DNA of 64,000 nucleotides from Daejeonella sp. (GTDB lineage Bacteria; Bacteroidota; Bacteroidia; Sphingobacteriales; Sphingobacteriaceae): NCBI RefSeq assembly GCF_030695525.1, contig NZ_JAUYSS010000021.1, positions 62,001 to 126,000 of the forward strand, read 5' to 3'. Shown piece by piece: positions 34,750 to 44,950 of this stretch (position 1 is its first letter; each line of letters starts with the position of its first letter). The notes under the pieces were generated by a model. It saw only the letters and a program-made list of their open reading frames with translations, ran no database searches and was not told where the DNA came from. The position numbers and the translations under genes were made by a program.

Positions 34750-36468
34750 ATGTATAAAAACTTAAAACACCTTGTATTTTTTGTCTTACTGATAAATCCA
34801 CTGATCAGTATTGCCCAATCTCAAAGTTCATTTATAAGTTCAATAGATAACCCTAATGACTGGGTAGACGTTGTTTTTAAAAAATTAAGCAAACGTGAAC
34901 GGATCGCCCAGCTATTTATGGTCAGAGCCCATACCGATAAGGGTAAGGCATTCGAAGATTCTATTGCAAAGTTGATCAGAAAGGAACGTATCGGCGGACT
35001 CGTATTTTTTCAGGGAGGTCCTGTCCGGCAGGCTGTATTAACCAACCGTTATCAGACTGTGTCGAAAGTGCCTTTATTGATAGCGATGGATGCAGAATGG
35101 GGTTTGGGGATGAGGCTCGACAGTACAGTATCCTATCCCTATCAGCTCACACTCGGAGCAATTCAGGATAATAGTCTGATCTATGAGATGGGTAAGCAGG
35201 TTGCGATGGATTTTAAACGTATCGGCATGCAGGTGAACTTCGCCCCGGTGGCTGATATCAATAATAACCCAAAGAATCCGGTTATTGGAATCCGATCATT
35301 CGGCGATGATAAGTACAATGTTGCGGCAAAGGTTTCGGCCTATATGAAAGGGCTGCAGGATCATAATGTTCTGGTAAGTGTCAAGCATTTCCCGGGTCAT
35401 GGCGATACCGATGTGGATTCGCATCATGACCTTCCTCAATTACCTTTCAGCCGTGAGCGTCTTGATTCATTGGAATTATACCCTTTCAGGGAACTGATCA
35501 AAGAAGGGGCTTCCGGTATCATGGTTGCACATATGAATATCCCGGTTCTGGATAATACCCCTAATTTACCCTCCACACTTTCCCGTCCAATTGTGACAGG
35601 CCTATTGAAAGAGGATCTTGGATTTAAGGGTATTATTTTCTCAGATGCAATGGAAATGAAAGGGGTGGCAAAGTTTTTTCCTGAAGGTGAAAGTGATGTA
35701 TTGGGTCTGATTGCCGGACTCGATGTCATTGAGCTCTCCGGTAATTCGAAAAGAGCGGTAAAACTGGTACGTCAGGCGATAAAATCCAAACAACTGAGCT
35801 GGGAACGCATCAATACAAGTGTAAGAAAGGTTCTTCTGGCCAAATATTGGTCCGGGCTATCGAATAAACAGTTTGTAAACCCTGAAAATATCATTTCTGA
35901 TCTGAATCGCCCCGAATCCAGGCAACTTAATCAGCAATTGGCTGATGCTGCCGTAACGATTTTGAATGGTGATGCACAGATCAAAAATCTGGACTTAAGC
36001 AAAAAAACCGCCATGGTGAGTATGGGAGCGCCAGGCTTGACGACTTTTCAAAATATTATGAAGCCCTTATTGCCAAATTCCATGTTATTTTTATTACCCA
36101 AAGATGCTTCGGATAGCGATGTTAATAATGTCAGGGCAGAGCTGCAGACTTTTGATCAGATTATCGTTAGTATTCATGATACGCGAAGACGTCCGGGAGC
36201 TGTTCTGGATTACAATGCCGGTCTCAAAACACTGATTGCTGATATAGCAGGAATGAATAGTATGTTTACGCTCTTTGCGAATCCCTATGCCATTACAGGA
36301 CTTCCCGGGATTGAAAAGGCAAAAACCCTGATTGTCAATTATCAGAATTCTGAGGAAGCACAAAGGGCTGCATCAAGAGTGATTACGGGTGAGCTGAAAG
36401 CTGGCGGAAAATTACCGGTGGCTGTTAGTCCGGGGTTTAAAAATGGTGCCGGAATAACTCAGAAATAG
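34750..36468 (+). CDS. Exported glycoside hydrolase family 3 (beta-N-acetylglucosaminidase-like)
   Basis: 572 residues from the ATG at 34750, which gives a proper signal peptide (LVFFVLLINPLISIAQ); in-frame codons before it lack one. The N-terminal GH3 TIM barrel shows the NagZ-type motif KHFPGHGDTDVDSHHDLP and SDAMEMKGV, where Asp is the nucleophile. NagZ-like enzymes use the His/Asp of the KHFPGHG loop as acid/base. The approximately 190-residue C-terminal part is an extra domain. It probably acts on peptidoglycan or N-acetylglucosaminides in the periplasm or at the surface. No beta-lactamase-like domain is fused here. Confidence 0.92.
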   Translation: MYKNLKHLVFFVLLINPLISIAQSQSSFISSIDNPNDWVDVVFKKLSKRERIAQLFMVRAHTDKGKAFEDSIAKLIRKERIGGLVFFQGGPVRQAVLTNRYQTVSKVPLLIAMDAEWGLGMRLDSTVSYPYQLTLGAIQDNSLIYEMGKQVAMDFKRIGMQVNFAPVADINNNPKNPVIGIRSFGDDKYNVAAKVSAYMKGLQDHNVLVSVKHFPGHGDTDVDSHHDLPQLPFSRERLDSLELYPFRELIKEGASGIMVAHMNIPVLDNTPNLPSTLSRPIVTGLLKEDLGFKGIIFSDAMEMKGVAKFFPEGESDVLGLIAGLDVIELSGNSKRAVKLVRQAIKSKQLSWERINTSVRKVLLAKYWSGLSNKQFVNPENIISDLNRPESRQLNQQLADAAVTILNGDAQIKNLDLSKKTAMVSMGAPGLTTFQNIMKPLLPNSMLFLLPKDASDSDVNNVRAELQTFDQIIVSIHDTRRRPGAVLDYNAGLKTLIADIAGMNSMFTLFANPYAITGLPGIEKAKTLIVNYQNSEEAQRAASRVITGELKAGGKLPVAVSPGFKNGAGITQK

Positions 36469-36513
36469 TTTTTTGTTTTCATTTGAACCAGGATAGCCTA
36501 TTAATATTATTTG

Positions 36514-36541
36514 AAGCCGGCTTGCTATGCCGGCTTTTTTA
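36514..36541 (+). terminator. Rho-independent terminator after GH3 gene
   Basis: AAGCCGGC (36514-36521) pairs with GCCGGCTT (36529-36536) and is followed by T residues. Confidence 0.85.
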
Positions 36542-36649
36542 TTGATTTGATTAAGGGGATAGAATACCTGATTGAGGAATAAAATCAATATTTTTATGAT
36601 TCTATGAATCAAAAGCCAGCTTTCAATAACATTAAAACCAGATCCAAAC

Positions 36650-39600
36650 ATGTCTGTGCATAAAGCCCTGAAATTAGTTCGTGCATCAGCGGGCTCAGGT
36701 AAAACTTTTGCCCTGACAGCACATTACCTGGTTTTGCTCTTTAGCGGGAAAGGCAAATACCGTGAAATTCTGGCTGTTACTTTTACAAATAAGGCCACAG
36801 CCGAGATGAAGGAGCGTATTCTCGGTGCGCTTGAAGAACTTGCCCGTCATGGGTATGAAAAATCGAAATTTAGTACTATCCTCAAAGAAAATTATCCTGA
36901 CTTGAGTGATCAGGAGGTAAGGACAGGAGCCTCAGAAATATATGCGGGCATTCTGCATGATTATAGCCGATTTTCTGTCAGTACCATCGATGGTTTTGTG
37001 CAACAGTTGATCAGAAGTTTTGCATTTGAGCTAAACATCGATAGCGGCTATAAGCTTGAAATGAATCAGGAAAAAGTGAAAGATGAGCTTGTTGTGGCAT
37101 TGAATCTTCAGCTTGAAAAAGATCCTGAACTACTGGAATGGGTGACCGGCCTTGCCATTGATCGTATCAGTGATGGTTATGACTGGGATTACAACCGGGC
37201 CTTAAAAGAACTCGCCAATGAAATATTTAAGGAACGCTACTATCCCTTTCAGGAGGCTATGCAGGCTATGGGGATTGAACAGACAAAGGAATTCAATGCA
37301 CTTCGCAATCAGATAAAAAAGGGCATTAAAACCTTCGGTGAAGAGATCATTGAACGTACCAACAGAATTAAAGAACTTTTTGATGCATCAGGGATTGAAT
37401 CGAAAGATTTGGGTGGGAAGACAAACAATCCACTATTAAAGTTGAATAAAATAATTCAAGGAGAATTTACAAGGGTTGAAACACTACGAAAATTGCTCAA
37501 TAATTTTGATCAATGGCCCAACAATGCTTTGAAAGATTCCAGCCCGGTAGAGCACTTGTATGTGCAGATTAATCCACTTTTGGCTCAGCTGATTGCCTAT
37601 TTTGATGAAGGCATAGAAATCTATAATACCTATCTGGCAATCAATAAGAACAGCTCATATCTCCGTTTGATGCAGCGAATGGCAGATCTTTTGAAAGATT
37701 ACCGTTCAGAAAAAAGGGCTTTGCTGATCTCAGATGCTCAGCAGCTTTTGAAGGGAATTACAGGTTCTGATGCAGATAATCCCTCATTTATATGGGAGAA
37801 AACCGGCAATAAGTTTAAACATTTCCTTTTCGATGAGTTTCAGGATACCAGTACTTTTCAATGGATGAATTTTTTACCCCTCCTCAAAAATGCAATTGCG
37901 GAAGGCACGCAGGGGGCACATTCGGCACACCTGGTTGTTGGGGATGTAAAGCAATCGATCTATCGCTGGAGAAACGGCGACTGGAGGATTCTGCATAGTA
38001 ATTTGAAAAGGGATCTGCTTGAGGATAATGTGGCTGAAGAGAATCTGATGTACAATCGCAGAAGTGCTGAAAATATCATCCGATTTAATAATTTTCTATA
38101 CAGTAGCCTGCCAGCTATCTTGCAGCAAAACCTGAATGATGTTTTTTATGAAACGGCACCGGAATACCTGCATGATTCATGGGAAATAGAGAATGGCAAT
38201 ATGATTGTCAAAGCTTATGAGGGTAGTCATCAGGAAATAACAGATAAAACCCTGCCCGGCGGAAAAATCGAAGTAAAATTCTTTACAAAGCAAACAAAGT
38301 CTTTTTCACTTGATGAGCAGGAAGATGAGGAGGAGCAGTCTGAAGCATCAGAATATACAATCGAAAAACTTTCTGAGCTTTTAAAGCAGGGTGTCTCAAT
38401 GAGGGATATTGGTATTCTGGTGCGGTCAAATCGTGAAGCCGTAGAGATTCTTGATTGTATTTTTCAGAGAGCCAATCAGGACTCCCTGACTGAAGCAGCA
38501 GGTAAATCCTTTCAGGTAATATCCGGTGAGGCATTGAAGATTATGAATAATCCGGCAATTGCTTTATTAATCTCAACATTCCGATTATTGATTGTCAGGG
38601 AATCGGAGAGTGGAATTTTTAAGGCTGAATGCGCGCGGCTCTGGGCTCAGATTCAAAAGCCTGATAATATTCTGATTGGAATAGACAGTAGTCATTGGAT
38701 GAATATGGCTTCCGGCAATCTCAGTTCAATGGTAGATATATTGCCCATCGAATTATGCACCGATCTGAATTCATTCAAGCAACTGCCCCTGGGTGAATTG
38801 ACAGAGAAGCTGATTAAAATTTACGGGCTTGGAAATACTGATTCTGACTATCTGATTCCTTTTCTTCTAGCCTTCAGGGATCAGGTGGCTGTGTTCGCAG
38901 CTGCCGGAGATCAGGGAATCGGCCCATTTTTGGAATGGTGGGATAATGAGGGCTCGGGGAAGGCATTACCCTCTTCAGAGAGTCAGGATGCAGTTCAGGT
39001 TATGACTATCCATAAATCGAAAGGCCTTGAATTCAAAGCGGTGATTGTGCCTTTTCTTAGCTGGGGTTTTGCTAAATCCTCTAATGGACAACAAAGAAAT
39101 CTTTTATGGGCTGATGCTAAACCTGCTGGTTTTGAGCAGTTTAGATCTTTTCCTGTAGACCTTGGTAAAGGATTGGCATCTACTGTTTTTGCTCAGAATT
39201 ATTTTGAGGAAGTCATGCTGGGTTATATGGATGTGATAAATACCATGTATGTGGCAACAACCAGGGCAAAAGATTATTTATGTCTGATCTGCCCGAATGT
39301 TCCAGTTAAGAAGAAGGATGGGAAGGAAAGTACGGTGAAGAATATGCAATCAATTCTTTCTGGTTTATTTGAGAATGGTACAACCGGGAATCTGCAATTT
39401 GAATCAGATGATACTCATTATTTTATGGGCGAGCTTCCGGATCTGATTCCGGATGCTGATGCAGGTTCAGAACATGAATCTTTAAGAATTCATAAATATC
39501 ATGTGAATGAACAGCTTACCGAGCGATTCAAGCGAAACAGCATGAAAGAGGATTCCTGGTTTAATGCGAAACAGCGCAAGGGAATTGTGATGCATAAATT

Positions 39601-39991
39601 ACTGGAAATTTTAAGCGGTACCGAAGATCTGGATAAACTCATTTCTGAAAAGGTTCAGGAGGGTCTCATCAGGGAATCAGAAAGGGAAGAGATCAGACAG
39701 GCTGTAGGGGATGTTTTACTTCAGGAAGAAATAAAGCACTGGTTCAAAACCGCCAGATCGGTTATCAGTGAAAAGGATATGATCATTGATTCAGGTACTG
39801 TAAAAAGGCCGGATAAATTGTTTGTTTTTGAAGATCGCGCAGTTCTATTGGATTTTAAATTCGGGGCACAAAACAATAAATATATTGCAGATATCAGCCT
39901 TTATCGCGATAATCTGATGAAAATGGGTGAATTTGATCAAGTGGATGCTTATTTATGGTATGCACAGGATCGTAAACTGCAGAAAGTCTGA
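36650..39991 (+). CDS. addA: AddA/RecB-like UvrD-family helicase-nuclease
   Basis: 1113 residues. Walker A ASAGSGKT is at 12-19, the UvrD motif FTNKATAEMKERI near 43, motif II FLFDEFQDTS near 395, VVGDVKQSIYRWRNGD (motif III) after it, and VMTIHKSKGLEFKAVIVP (motif V) near 785. The C-terminal region has LFVFEDRAVLLDFKFGA, which fits the PD-(D/E)xK nuclease centre. It works with AddB in double-strand-break resection and recombination. AddB follows after two bases. Confidence 0.93.
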   Translation: MSVHKALKLVRASAGSGKTFALTAHYLVLLFSGKGKYREILAVTFTNKATAEMKERILGALEELARHGYEKSKFSTILKENYPDLSDQEVRTGASEIYAGILHDYSRFSVSTIDGFVQQLIRSFAFELNIDSGYKLEMNQEKVKDELVVALNLQLEKDPELLEWVTGLAIDRISDGYDWDYNRALKELANEIFKERYYPFQEAMQAMGIEQTKEFNALRNQIKKGIKTFGEEIIERTNRIKELFDASGIESKDLGGKTNNPLLKLNKIIQGEFTRVETLRKLLNNFDQWPNNALKDSSPVEHLYVQINPLLAQLIAYFDEGIEIYNTYLAINKNSSYLRLMQRMADLLKDYRSEKRALLISDAQQLLKGITGSDADNPSFIWEKTGNKFKHFLFDEFQDTSTFQWMNFLPLLKNAIAEGTQGAHSAHLVVGDVKQSIYRWRNGDWRILHSNLKRDLLEDNVAEENLMYNRRSAENIIRFNNFLYSSLPAILQQNLNDVFYETAPEYLHDSWEIENGNMIVKAYEGSHQEITDKTLPGGKIEVKFFTKQTKSFSLDEQEDEEEQSEASEYTIEKLSELLKQGVSMRDIGILVRSNREAVEILDCIFQRANQDSLTEAAGKSFQVISGEALKIMNNPAIALLISTFRLLIVRESESGIFKAECARLWAQIQKPDNILIGIDSSHWMNMASGNLSSMVDILPIELCTDLNSFKQLPLGELTEKLIKIYGLGNTDSDYLIPFLLAFRDQVAVFAAAGDQGIGPFLEWWDNEGSGKALPSSESQDAVQVMTIHKSKGLEFKAVIVPFLSWGFAKSSNGQQRNLLWADAKPAGFEQFRSFPVDLGKGLASTVFAQNYFEEVMLGYMDVINTMYVATTRAKDYLCLICPNVPVKKKDGKESTVKNMQSILSGLFENGTTGNLQFESDDTHYFMGELPDLIPDADAGSEHESLRIHKYHVNEQLTERFKRNSMKEDSWFNAKQRKGIVMHKLLEILSGTEDLDKLISEKVQEGLIRESEREEIRQAVGDVLLQEEIKHWFKTARSVISEKDMIIDSGTVKRPDKLFVFEDRAVLLDFKFGAQNNKYIADISLYRDNLMKMGEFDQVDAYLWYAQDRKLQKV

Positions 39992-39993
39992 TC

Positions 39994-42885
39994 ATGGAGA
40001 ACAAATCATCGGATAAGTTTCTGTACCGGGTTGCAGAAGATCTTTTGAACCGCTTCGGTAAAGATCTTCAGGATGTTGCAATTGTATTCAATAATAAACG
40101 ACCTCAATTATTTTTGCGGAAGTACCTGGCTGAGATTAGTGGCAAGCCAATCTGGAGTCCCCGCTTTTATACAATCCAGCAGTTTTTCTCTGAATCAACT
40201 AGTCTGGTTTGTGCATCTCAGTTAAAGCAGTTCTTTGTACTCTATTCTGAATACAATTTTTTGTTAAAAAGGGAAGGCAAAGAACCTGTAAGTGCCGATG
40301 TCTTTTATCCTTTGGCCGAGATAATTGTTTCTGATTTTTCTCAGATTGATTATTACATGGCCGATCCGGTAAAGGTCTTTAATCTGATAGGCAGTATCGC
40401 CGAACTGGAACAGCAGTTTCCGAATTTTGAGGAGGAGCAACTTGCCTTTATGGAGAGTTTCTGGTCATCATTTTCTCAGGAAAAGCAGAACAAGGTTCAG
40501 GAGAAATTTATTGAAATGTGGCATAGGATGCCAAATCTCTACCATAATTTCCATGCAAGACTTGCTGAGCAGGGGCTGGTTAGCAGTGCTAAAATGTACC
40601 GAAACCTTGCTGAAGGAAAGGACTCTGATCCTGAGTTTTTAAATGAATTCAGCCATGTTGCCTTTGTAGGCTTTAATGCCTTATCAAGAGCAGAGGAAAT
40701 ATTGTTCAGATCATGGCAGGATGAAGGTCGCTGCTCATTCTATTTTGATGCCGACGAGCACTATTTTTCAGATAATATCCAGGAAGCCGGACATTTTATC
40801 AGGAGGAATATCAATACTGTGGGTCTCGAAAATCAGTTTTCGATTACCGAAAACCGGATTGATGATCCCACAAAAGAATTTACAATAATTCAGGCTTTGG
40901 GTAAAATAGCTCAGGGTAAATTGCTTGCTGAATTGCTCCCGGGGGGTACGGATAAGAATGACCCTGCTTCAAAAGCGATTATCCTTGCCGATGAGAGCCT
41001 CTTGCTTCCGGTACTTCAAACAGTGGATGATGAGAGTCTGAATATTACAATGGGTTATCCCTTTGAACAGTCGGCAGTATTCGGATTATGTGATCTCTGG
41101 CTGGATATTCAGGAAGAAATAGCCTCAGGAGATAAGGTTTCCCTTGCTTATCCTAAAGTTCTGACTTATATATTCAATCCTTTGCTTGCCACTGATATTG
41201 AATTGAGAGATAAAATACATAAAGAGATTATTGAAGAAAAGAAGGCCAGATTTAAACTTCAGGATCTGAGAAGCACCAGTAAAATTGACGCGCTTACATT
41301 CAGTCCCTTTGAAAGTCCTGCCGATTCTATCAGGAATTTGGGCAGCTTACTTTTACTGGTTTCAGAACAGATTGCTGATCTGCGTAAACTGGAAAGTTTG
41401 CTGATGGCCGAGGCAGTTAAAACTCTGAATGTACTCTCAGATAGTTTTGCAGAGCTTGGGAATACCGGGGCAATACCCGAGATAACAGCAGGATTTGTAC
41501 TTAGAACGATCAGAAGGGCTTTGACAGGACTCACGGTTCCTTTTGATGGAGAGCCTTTATCAGGATTGCAGGTCATGGGTTTGCTCGAAAGCCGTTGTCT
41601 TGATTTCGATGAATTAATAGTACTCGGGATGAATGAAGGCGTACTTCCCAAGGTAAGTATTACCCCATCCTTTATCCCGGATAATGTCAGAAGAGCTTTC
41701 GCCTTACCTGTTCTGGAAAACCAGAACTCCATTTTTGCCTATTTCTTTTATCGACTCCTGCACTGTGCTAAGAAAGTTACCCTGATTTATGTCGGTATTA
41801 CTGATGACAAGGTTGGAGGTGGCGGAGAGGAAAGCAGGTTTATAAAACAACTTGAATTTGAAACATCCTGTAAGTTCAGGCATGTTTTACAACAGAATCA
41901 GCCTGTAGATACTTCAGCCCCGCAAAGTATAGAAGTAAGCAAGACTGGTCCGGTGCTGGATAAACTTCGGACCTATTTAAAACGGAATTCTGAAAGCAAA
42001 TACGATAAAAAGATCTCTGCCTCGGCATTTACAGATTATATAAGCTGTTCGCTGAAGTTTTTCTTCGGCAAAATAGCGGGCCTGGCAGAGCCAAAGGATT
42101 TGCCGGATGAGATCGGGCCGCATACTGTTGGTACAATGCTGCATACGGTGATGGAAAGTTTTTATCGCGATTCGATAGGGAAAGAAGTGACCGCCGACTA
42201 CATCAGGCAACGTGAAAAACTGCTTCCGGCTATGTCTAAAGCGGCTATGACCAAAGAGCTTAATCTTGATCAGGATTATGAATTTTTGCAAAGTGCCTTG
42301 CAGCAGATCATCGTTAAGGTAATTGAGCAGTATGCTTTGAAAGTATTGCGGCATGATGAGCAAATTGCTCCGTTTGTTATAAAGGAGCTTGAGGACAGAG
42401 ATGCTTATACCCCCCTGTTTTCCATTGAAGTAGAGGGCAGGGAAGAACAGGTAAGGTTAATGGGTATCATTGACAGGGTGGATATTCATAGAAATAAGAC
42501 CCGAATTGTTGATTATAAAACCGGCAAAGATCAGTTGAAGTATAATGATTTTGAAGGTTTGTTTGATGATAATGGTAAAGATCAGAATAAAGCCCTGTTG
42601 CAAACACTTTTTTACACCCTTGTGTATGAGAAAGCCAGAAATGTAAGCCATGTTGAGCCGCATCTTTATACGGTAAAGGATTTTAAAATGGGAACTCTGT
42701 TTTCCGAGAAAGGAAGAGATGGTCTAATTCTGACAGATGAGAATCTGGCCGGTCTAAAAGATCAGTTTGCACAAAAATTAACAGAAAAACTCAATGAGTT
42801 ATTCGACAGCTCAGTACCATTCAGGCAAACTGTGAATACTGATCATTGTAAATACTGTTCGTTTAACGGGATTTGTCGAAGGTAG
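39994..42885 (+). CDS. addB: AddB-like PD-(D/E)xK nuclease subunit
   Basis: 963 residues. It is a degenerate helicase-like protein with a C-terminal nuclease: GIIDRVDIHRNKTRIVDYKTGKD supplies the D...D-x-K residues. A Cys in SCSLKFFFGKIAGL and the C-terminal Cys trio in HCKYCSFNGIC are the expected iron-sulfur staple of AddB/RecB-type nucleases. It starts two bases after addA and is expected to form the AddAB complex. Confidence 0.92.
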   Translation: MENKSSDKFLYRVAEDLLNRFGKDLQDVAIVFNNKRPQLFLRKYLAEISGKPIWSPRFYTIQQFFSESTSLVCASQLKQFFVLYSEYNFLLKREGKEPVSADVFYPLAEIIVSDFSQIDYYMADPVKVFNLIGSIAELEQQFPNFEEEQLAFMESFWSSFSQEKQNKVQEKFIEMWHRMPNLYHNFHARLAEQGLVSSAKMYRNLAEGKDSDPEFLNEFSHVAFVGFNALSRAEEILFRSWQDEGRCSFYFDADEHYFSDNIQEAGHFIRRNINTVGLENQFSITENRIDDPTKEFTIIQALGKIAQGKLLAELLPGGTDKNDPASKAIILADESLLLPVLQTVDDESLNITMGYPFEQSAVFGLCDLWLDIQEEIASGDKVSLAYPKVLTYIFNPLLATDIELRDKIHKEIIEEKKARFKLQDLRSTSKIDALTFSPFESPADSIRNLGSLLLLVSEQIADLRKLESLLMAEAVKTLNVLSDSFAELGNTGAIPEITAGFVLRTIRRALTGLTVPFDGEPLSGLQVMGLLESRCLDFDELIVLGMNEGVLPKVSITPSFIPDNVRRAFALPVLENQNSIFAYFFYRLLHCAKKVTLIYVGITDDKVGGGGEESRFIKQLEFETSCKFRHVLQQNQPVDTSAPQSIEVSKTGPVLDKLRTYLKRNSESKYDKKISASAFTDYISCSLKFFFGKIAGLAEPKDLPDEIGPHTVGTMLHTVMESFYRDSIGKEVTADYIRQREKLLPAMSKAAMTKELNLDQDYEFLQSALQQIIVKVIEQYALKVLRHDEQIAPFVIKELEDRDAYTPLFSIEVEGREEQVRLMGIIDRVDIHRNKTRIVDYKTGKDQLKYNDFEGLFDDNGKDQNKALLQTLFYTLVYEKARNVSHVEPHLYTVKDFKMGTLFSEKGRDGLILTDENLAGLKDQFAQKLTEKLNELFDSSVPFRQTVNTDHCKYCSFNGICRR

Positions 42886-43217
42886 GGCGCTGTTTTTGAA
42901 TGTATATTTCAGGACATTACTGACTCTTCTCATGGCTTTGACCTGTGCTTCTACTCAGGGCTTTATCCTTCGTTTCTACTCAGGGCTTCACCCTTCGTTG
43001 ATAGTATTTCGCCCTTTCAGGGCTTGAAGGAATTCCCTCTAATCGCAGAATGCCATTTTGACCAGGTAAATATTAGCCCTGAAGGGGCGGTATATCTACA
43101 GGGCATTGCAAAGCTCTGCCCGAAATATAAACCGTTAAATAAATAGATTAGCACAAACAGCCCTGAAGGGGCGTGATTAAAGTGTAATCCATTAAATTGA
43201 GATTTAACCGTAATTAA
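42886..43217. other. REP-rich gap before the Y1 transposase
   Basis: No gene is seen. It contains a 25-base tandem pair (42949-42972 and 42974-42997, TTCTACTCAGGGCTT...), an inverted GCCCTTTCAGGGC at 43011-43023, two GCCCTGAAGGGGC palindromes (43076-43088, 43160-43172) and a GGGCA/TGCCC hairpin (43101-43121). Confidence 0.85.
43011..43172. repeat. Cluster of three REP palindromes
   Basis: The consensus GCCCTGAAGGGGC occurs at 43076-43088 and 43160-43172, with an inverted relative at 43011-43023. All lie within 210 bases of the transposase start. Confidence 0.85.
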
Positions 43218-43670
43218 ATGGGACAGTCGCTCGTAAAAAATTACCTCCATATTGTATTCAGTACTAAATACAGGGAGCCTTTAATTAAGCCCCCTTTTGA
43301 GGATGAGTTGCATCGATATTTATGGGGGATTTGTTATAATCTGGAATGTTTTCCTGTAAAAATTGGCGGATATACAGATCATATTCATATTCTGTGCATG
43401 CTTTCCAAGAAAATTGCTCTGATGAAATTGCTTGAAGAACTCAAATCACATTCATCAAAATGGATGAAAACCAAAGATGAATCTCTTAAGAATTTTTACT
43501 GGCAGAATGGTTATGGTGCATTTTCTGTAAATTATAAGGGAGTAGATGTGGTAACCCGATACATCGCCAATCAACATGAGCATCACCATAAAAAAACATT
43601 TCAGGAAGAATTCAGGTCTATTTTAATAGAGAATCATGTGGAATATGATGAACGATATGTCTGGGACTGA
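43218..43670 (+). CDS. IS200-like Y1 (HUH) transposase, REP-associated type
   Basis: 150 residues. The HUH pair is H55-I-H57 in GYTDHIHIL and the catalytic tyrosine is Y115 in VTRYIANQHEHH. The opening LVKNYLHIVFSTKYREPLI is typical of the group. No tnpB partner and no clear IS ends are seen, but a cluster of GCCCTGAAGGGGC palindromes lies immediately upstream, as is characteristic of REP-associated tyrosine transposases (RAYTs). The frame is intact, so it may be active. Confidence 0.9.
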   Translation: MGQSLVKNYLHIVFSTKYREPLIKPPFEDELHRYLWGICYNLECFPVKIGGYTDHIHILCMLSKKIALMKLLEELKSHSSKWMKTKDESLKNFYWQNGYGAFSVNYKGVDVVTRYIANQHEHHHKKTFQEEFRSILIENHVEYDERYVWD

Positions 43671-43841
43671 TTTTTTTAATTAGTACTGGATGGTTCAATA
43701 TTTTGGTTAAGAGACAATTCTTTCATCATATTATTGAACTATTTGGAAATTTCAGGTGCTCTTTGGCATCGCTGGCATATGTTAAATTGTATTGTTTGAC
43801 AGGTATTTGTAACATTGCCAATCCCAGCCTTCCAATTCAGT

Positions 43842-43870
43842 TTGGTTTTCAAACATTAAACTTATATTTG
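43842..43870 (+). promoter_or_regulatory. Promoter of pdhB
   Basis: TTG (43842-43844), 18-base spacer, TATATTTG (43863-43870) match the Bacteroidota -33/-7 consensus. The pdhB ATG is 23 bases on. Confidence 0.8.
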
Positions 43871-43893
43871 CGTTCCAAAAATTGATTTTACAC

Positions 43894-44880
43894 ATGAGAG
43901 AAATACAATTCAGAGAGGCACTTCGTGAAGCATTAAATGAAGAAATGCGTAAGAACGAAAAGATTTTTTTAATGGGTGAAGAAGTTGCAGAATATAACGG
44001 CGCTTATAAAGTAAGCCAGGGAATGCTCGAAGAGTTTGGTGCCAAGCGGGTTATTGATACTCCTATCGCTGAATTAGGTTTCACCGGAATCAGTATTGGT
44101 GCTGCAATGAACGGACTAAATCCTATTGTCGAGTTCATGACCTTTAATTTCTCCCTTGTTGCAATTGATCAGGTTATAAATGGAGCAGCAAAAATACTTA
44201 GTATGAGTGGTGGACAGTTTGCCTGTCCGATTGTTTTCCGTGGTCCAACGGGAAACGCAGGTCAGCTGGGTGCTCAGCATTCTCAGAACTTTGACAGTTG
44301 GTATGCAAACTGCCCTGGATTAAAAGTTGTTGTTCCATCAACTCCATACGATGCAAAAGGGTTATTGAAGCAAGCTATTCTGGATCCTGATCCTGTGATA
44401 TTCATGGAATCGGAAGTGATGTATGGTGATAAGGGAGAGGTCCCTGAGGAAGAATATTATCTGCCGATAGGCAAGGCTAATATAGTTAAAGAAGGTACAG
44501 ATGTAACCATTGTGACGTATGGAAAAATGCTTTCGAGAGTGGTTATGCCTGCCATTGAAGAATTAAATAAGGAAGGGATAAATGCCGAAGTGATCGATTT
44601 GCGTACTATTCGCCCGATCGATTATGATACAGTCATTAATTCAGTAAAGAAAACCAATCGTATGGTTTTTGTTGAAGAAGCATGGCCTCTGGGCTCAATT
44701 GCTACTGAAGTTGCTTTCAAAGTTCAGAAAGATGCATTTGATTATCTGGATGCACCGGTTTTGAGAGTTGCATGTGCTGACGTTCCACTTCCTTATGCAC
44801 CAACGTTGATCAATGAAGCACTTCCAAATGCAGAGCGTGTAGTTGCTGCCGTAAAAAGTGTTCTATATAAAGAAGCATAA
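43894..44880 (+). CDS. pdhB: Pyruvate dehydrogenase E1 component, beta subunit
   Basis: 328 residues from the ATG at 43894 (MREIQFREALREALNEEM); an earlier in-frame codon overlaps the promoter. FLMGEEVAEYNGAYKVSQG, DTPIAELGFTGISIGAAMNG and EFMTFNFSLVAIDQ are E1-beta motifs. It pairs with an alpha subunit to decarboxylate pyruvate using thiamine diphosphate. No pdhA or pdhC is adjacent; the gene has its own promoter and terminator, so the complex is encoded at separate loci. Confidence 0.95.
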   Translation: MREIQFREALREALNEEMRKNEKIFLMGEEVAEYNGAYKVSQGMLEEFGAKRVIDTPIAELGFTGISIGAAMNGLNPIVEFMTFNFSLVAIDQVINGAAKILSMSGGQFACPIVFRGPTGNAGQLGAQHSQNFDSWYANCPGLKVVVPSTPYDAKGLLKQAILDPDPVIFMESEVMYGDKGEVPEEEYYLPIGKANIVKEGTDVTIVTYGKMLSRVVMPAIEELNKEGINAEVIDLRTIRPIDYDTVINSVKKTNRMVFVEEAWPLGSIATEVAFKVQKDAFDYLDAPVLRVACADVPLPYAPTLINEALPNAERVVAAVKSVLYKEA

Positions 44881-44897
44881 ACGCAAATAAAATATAC

Positions 44898-44940
44898 AAA
44901 AGAGCCCTCCGGGAATAATTCCGGGAGGGCTCTTTTATTC
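44898..44940. terminator. Bidirectional terminator pdhB / lrp
   Basis: A 13-bp stem AAAAGAGCCCTCC / GGAGGGCTCTTTT lies between convergent genes. Confidence 0.9.
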
Positions 44941-44950
44941 TTCAGTATTA

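Noticed and set aside
43703-43885. 60-codon + strand frame before pdhB
   Set aside because: Overlaps the pdhB promoter, low complexity, no family resemblance; most likely chance.
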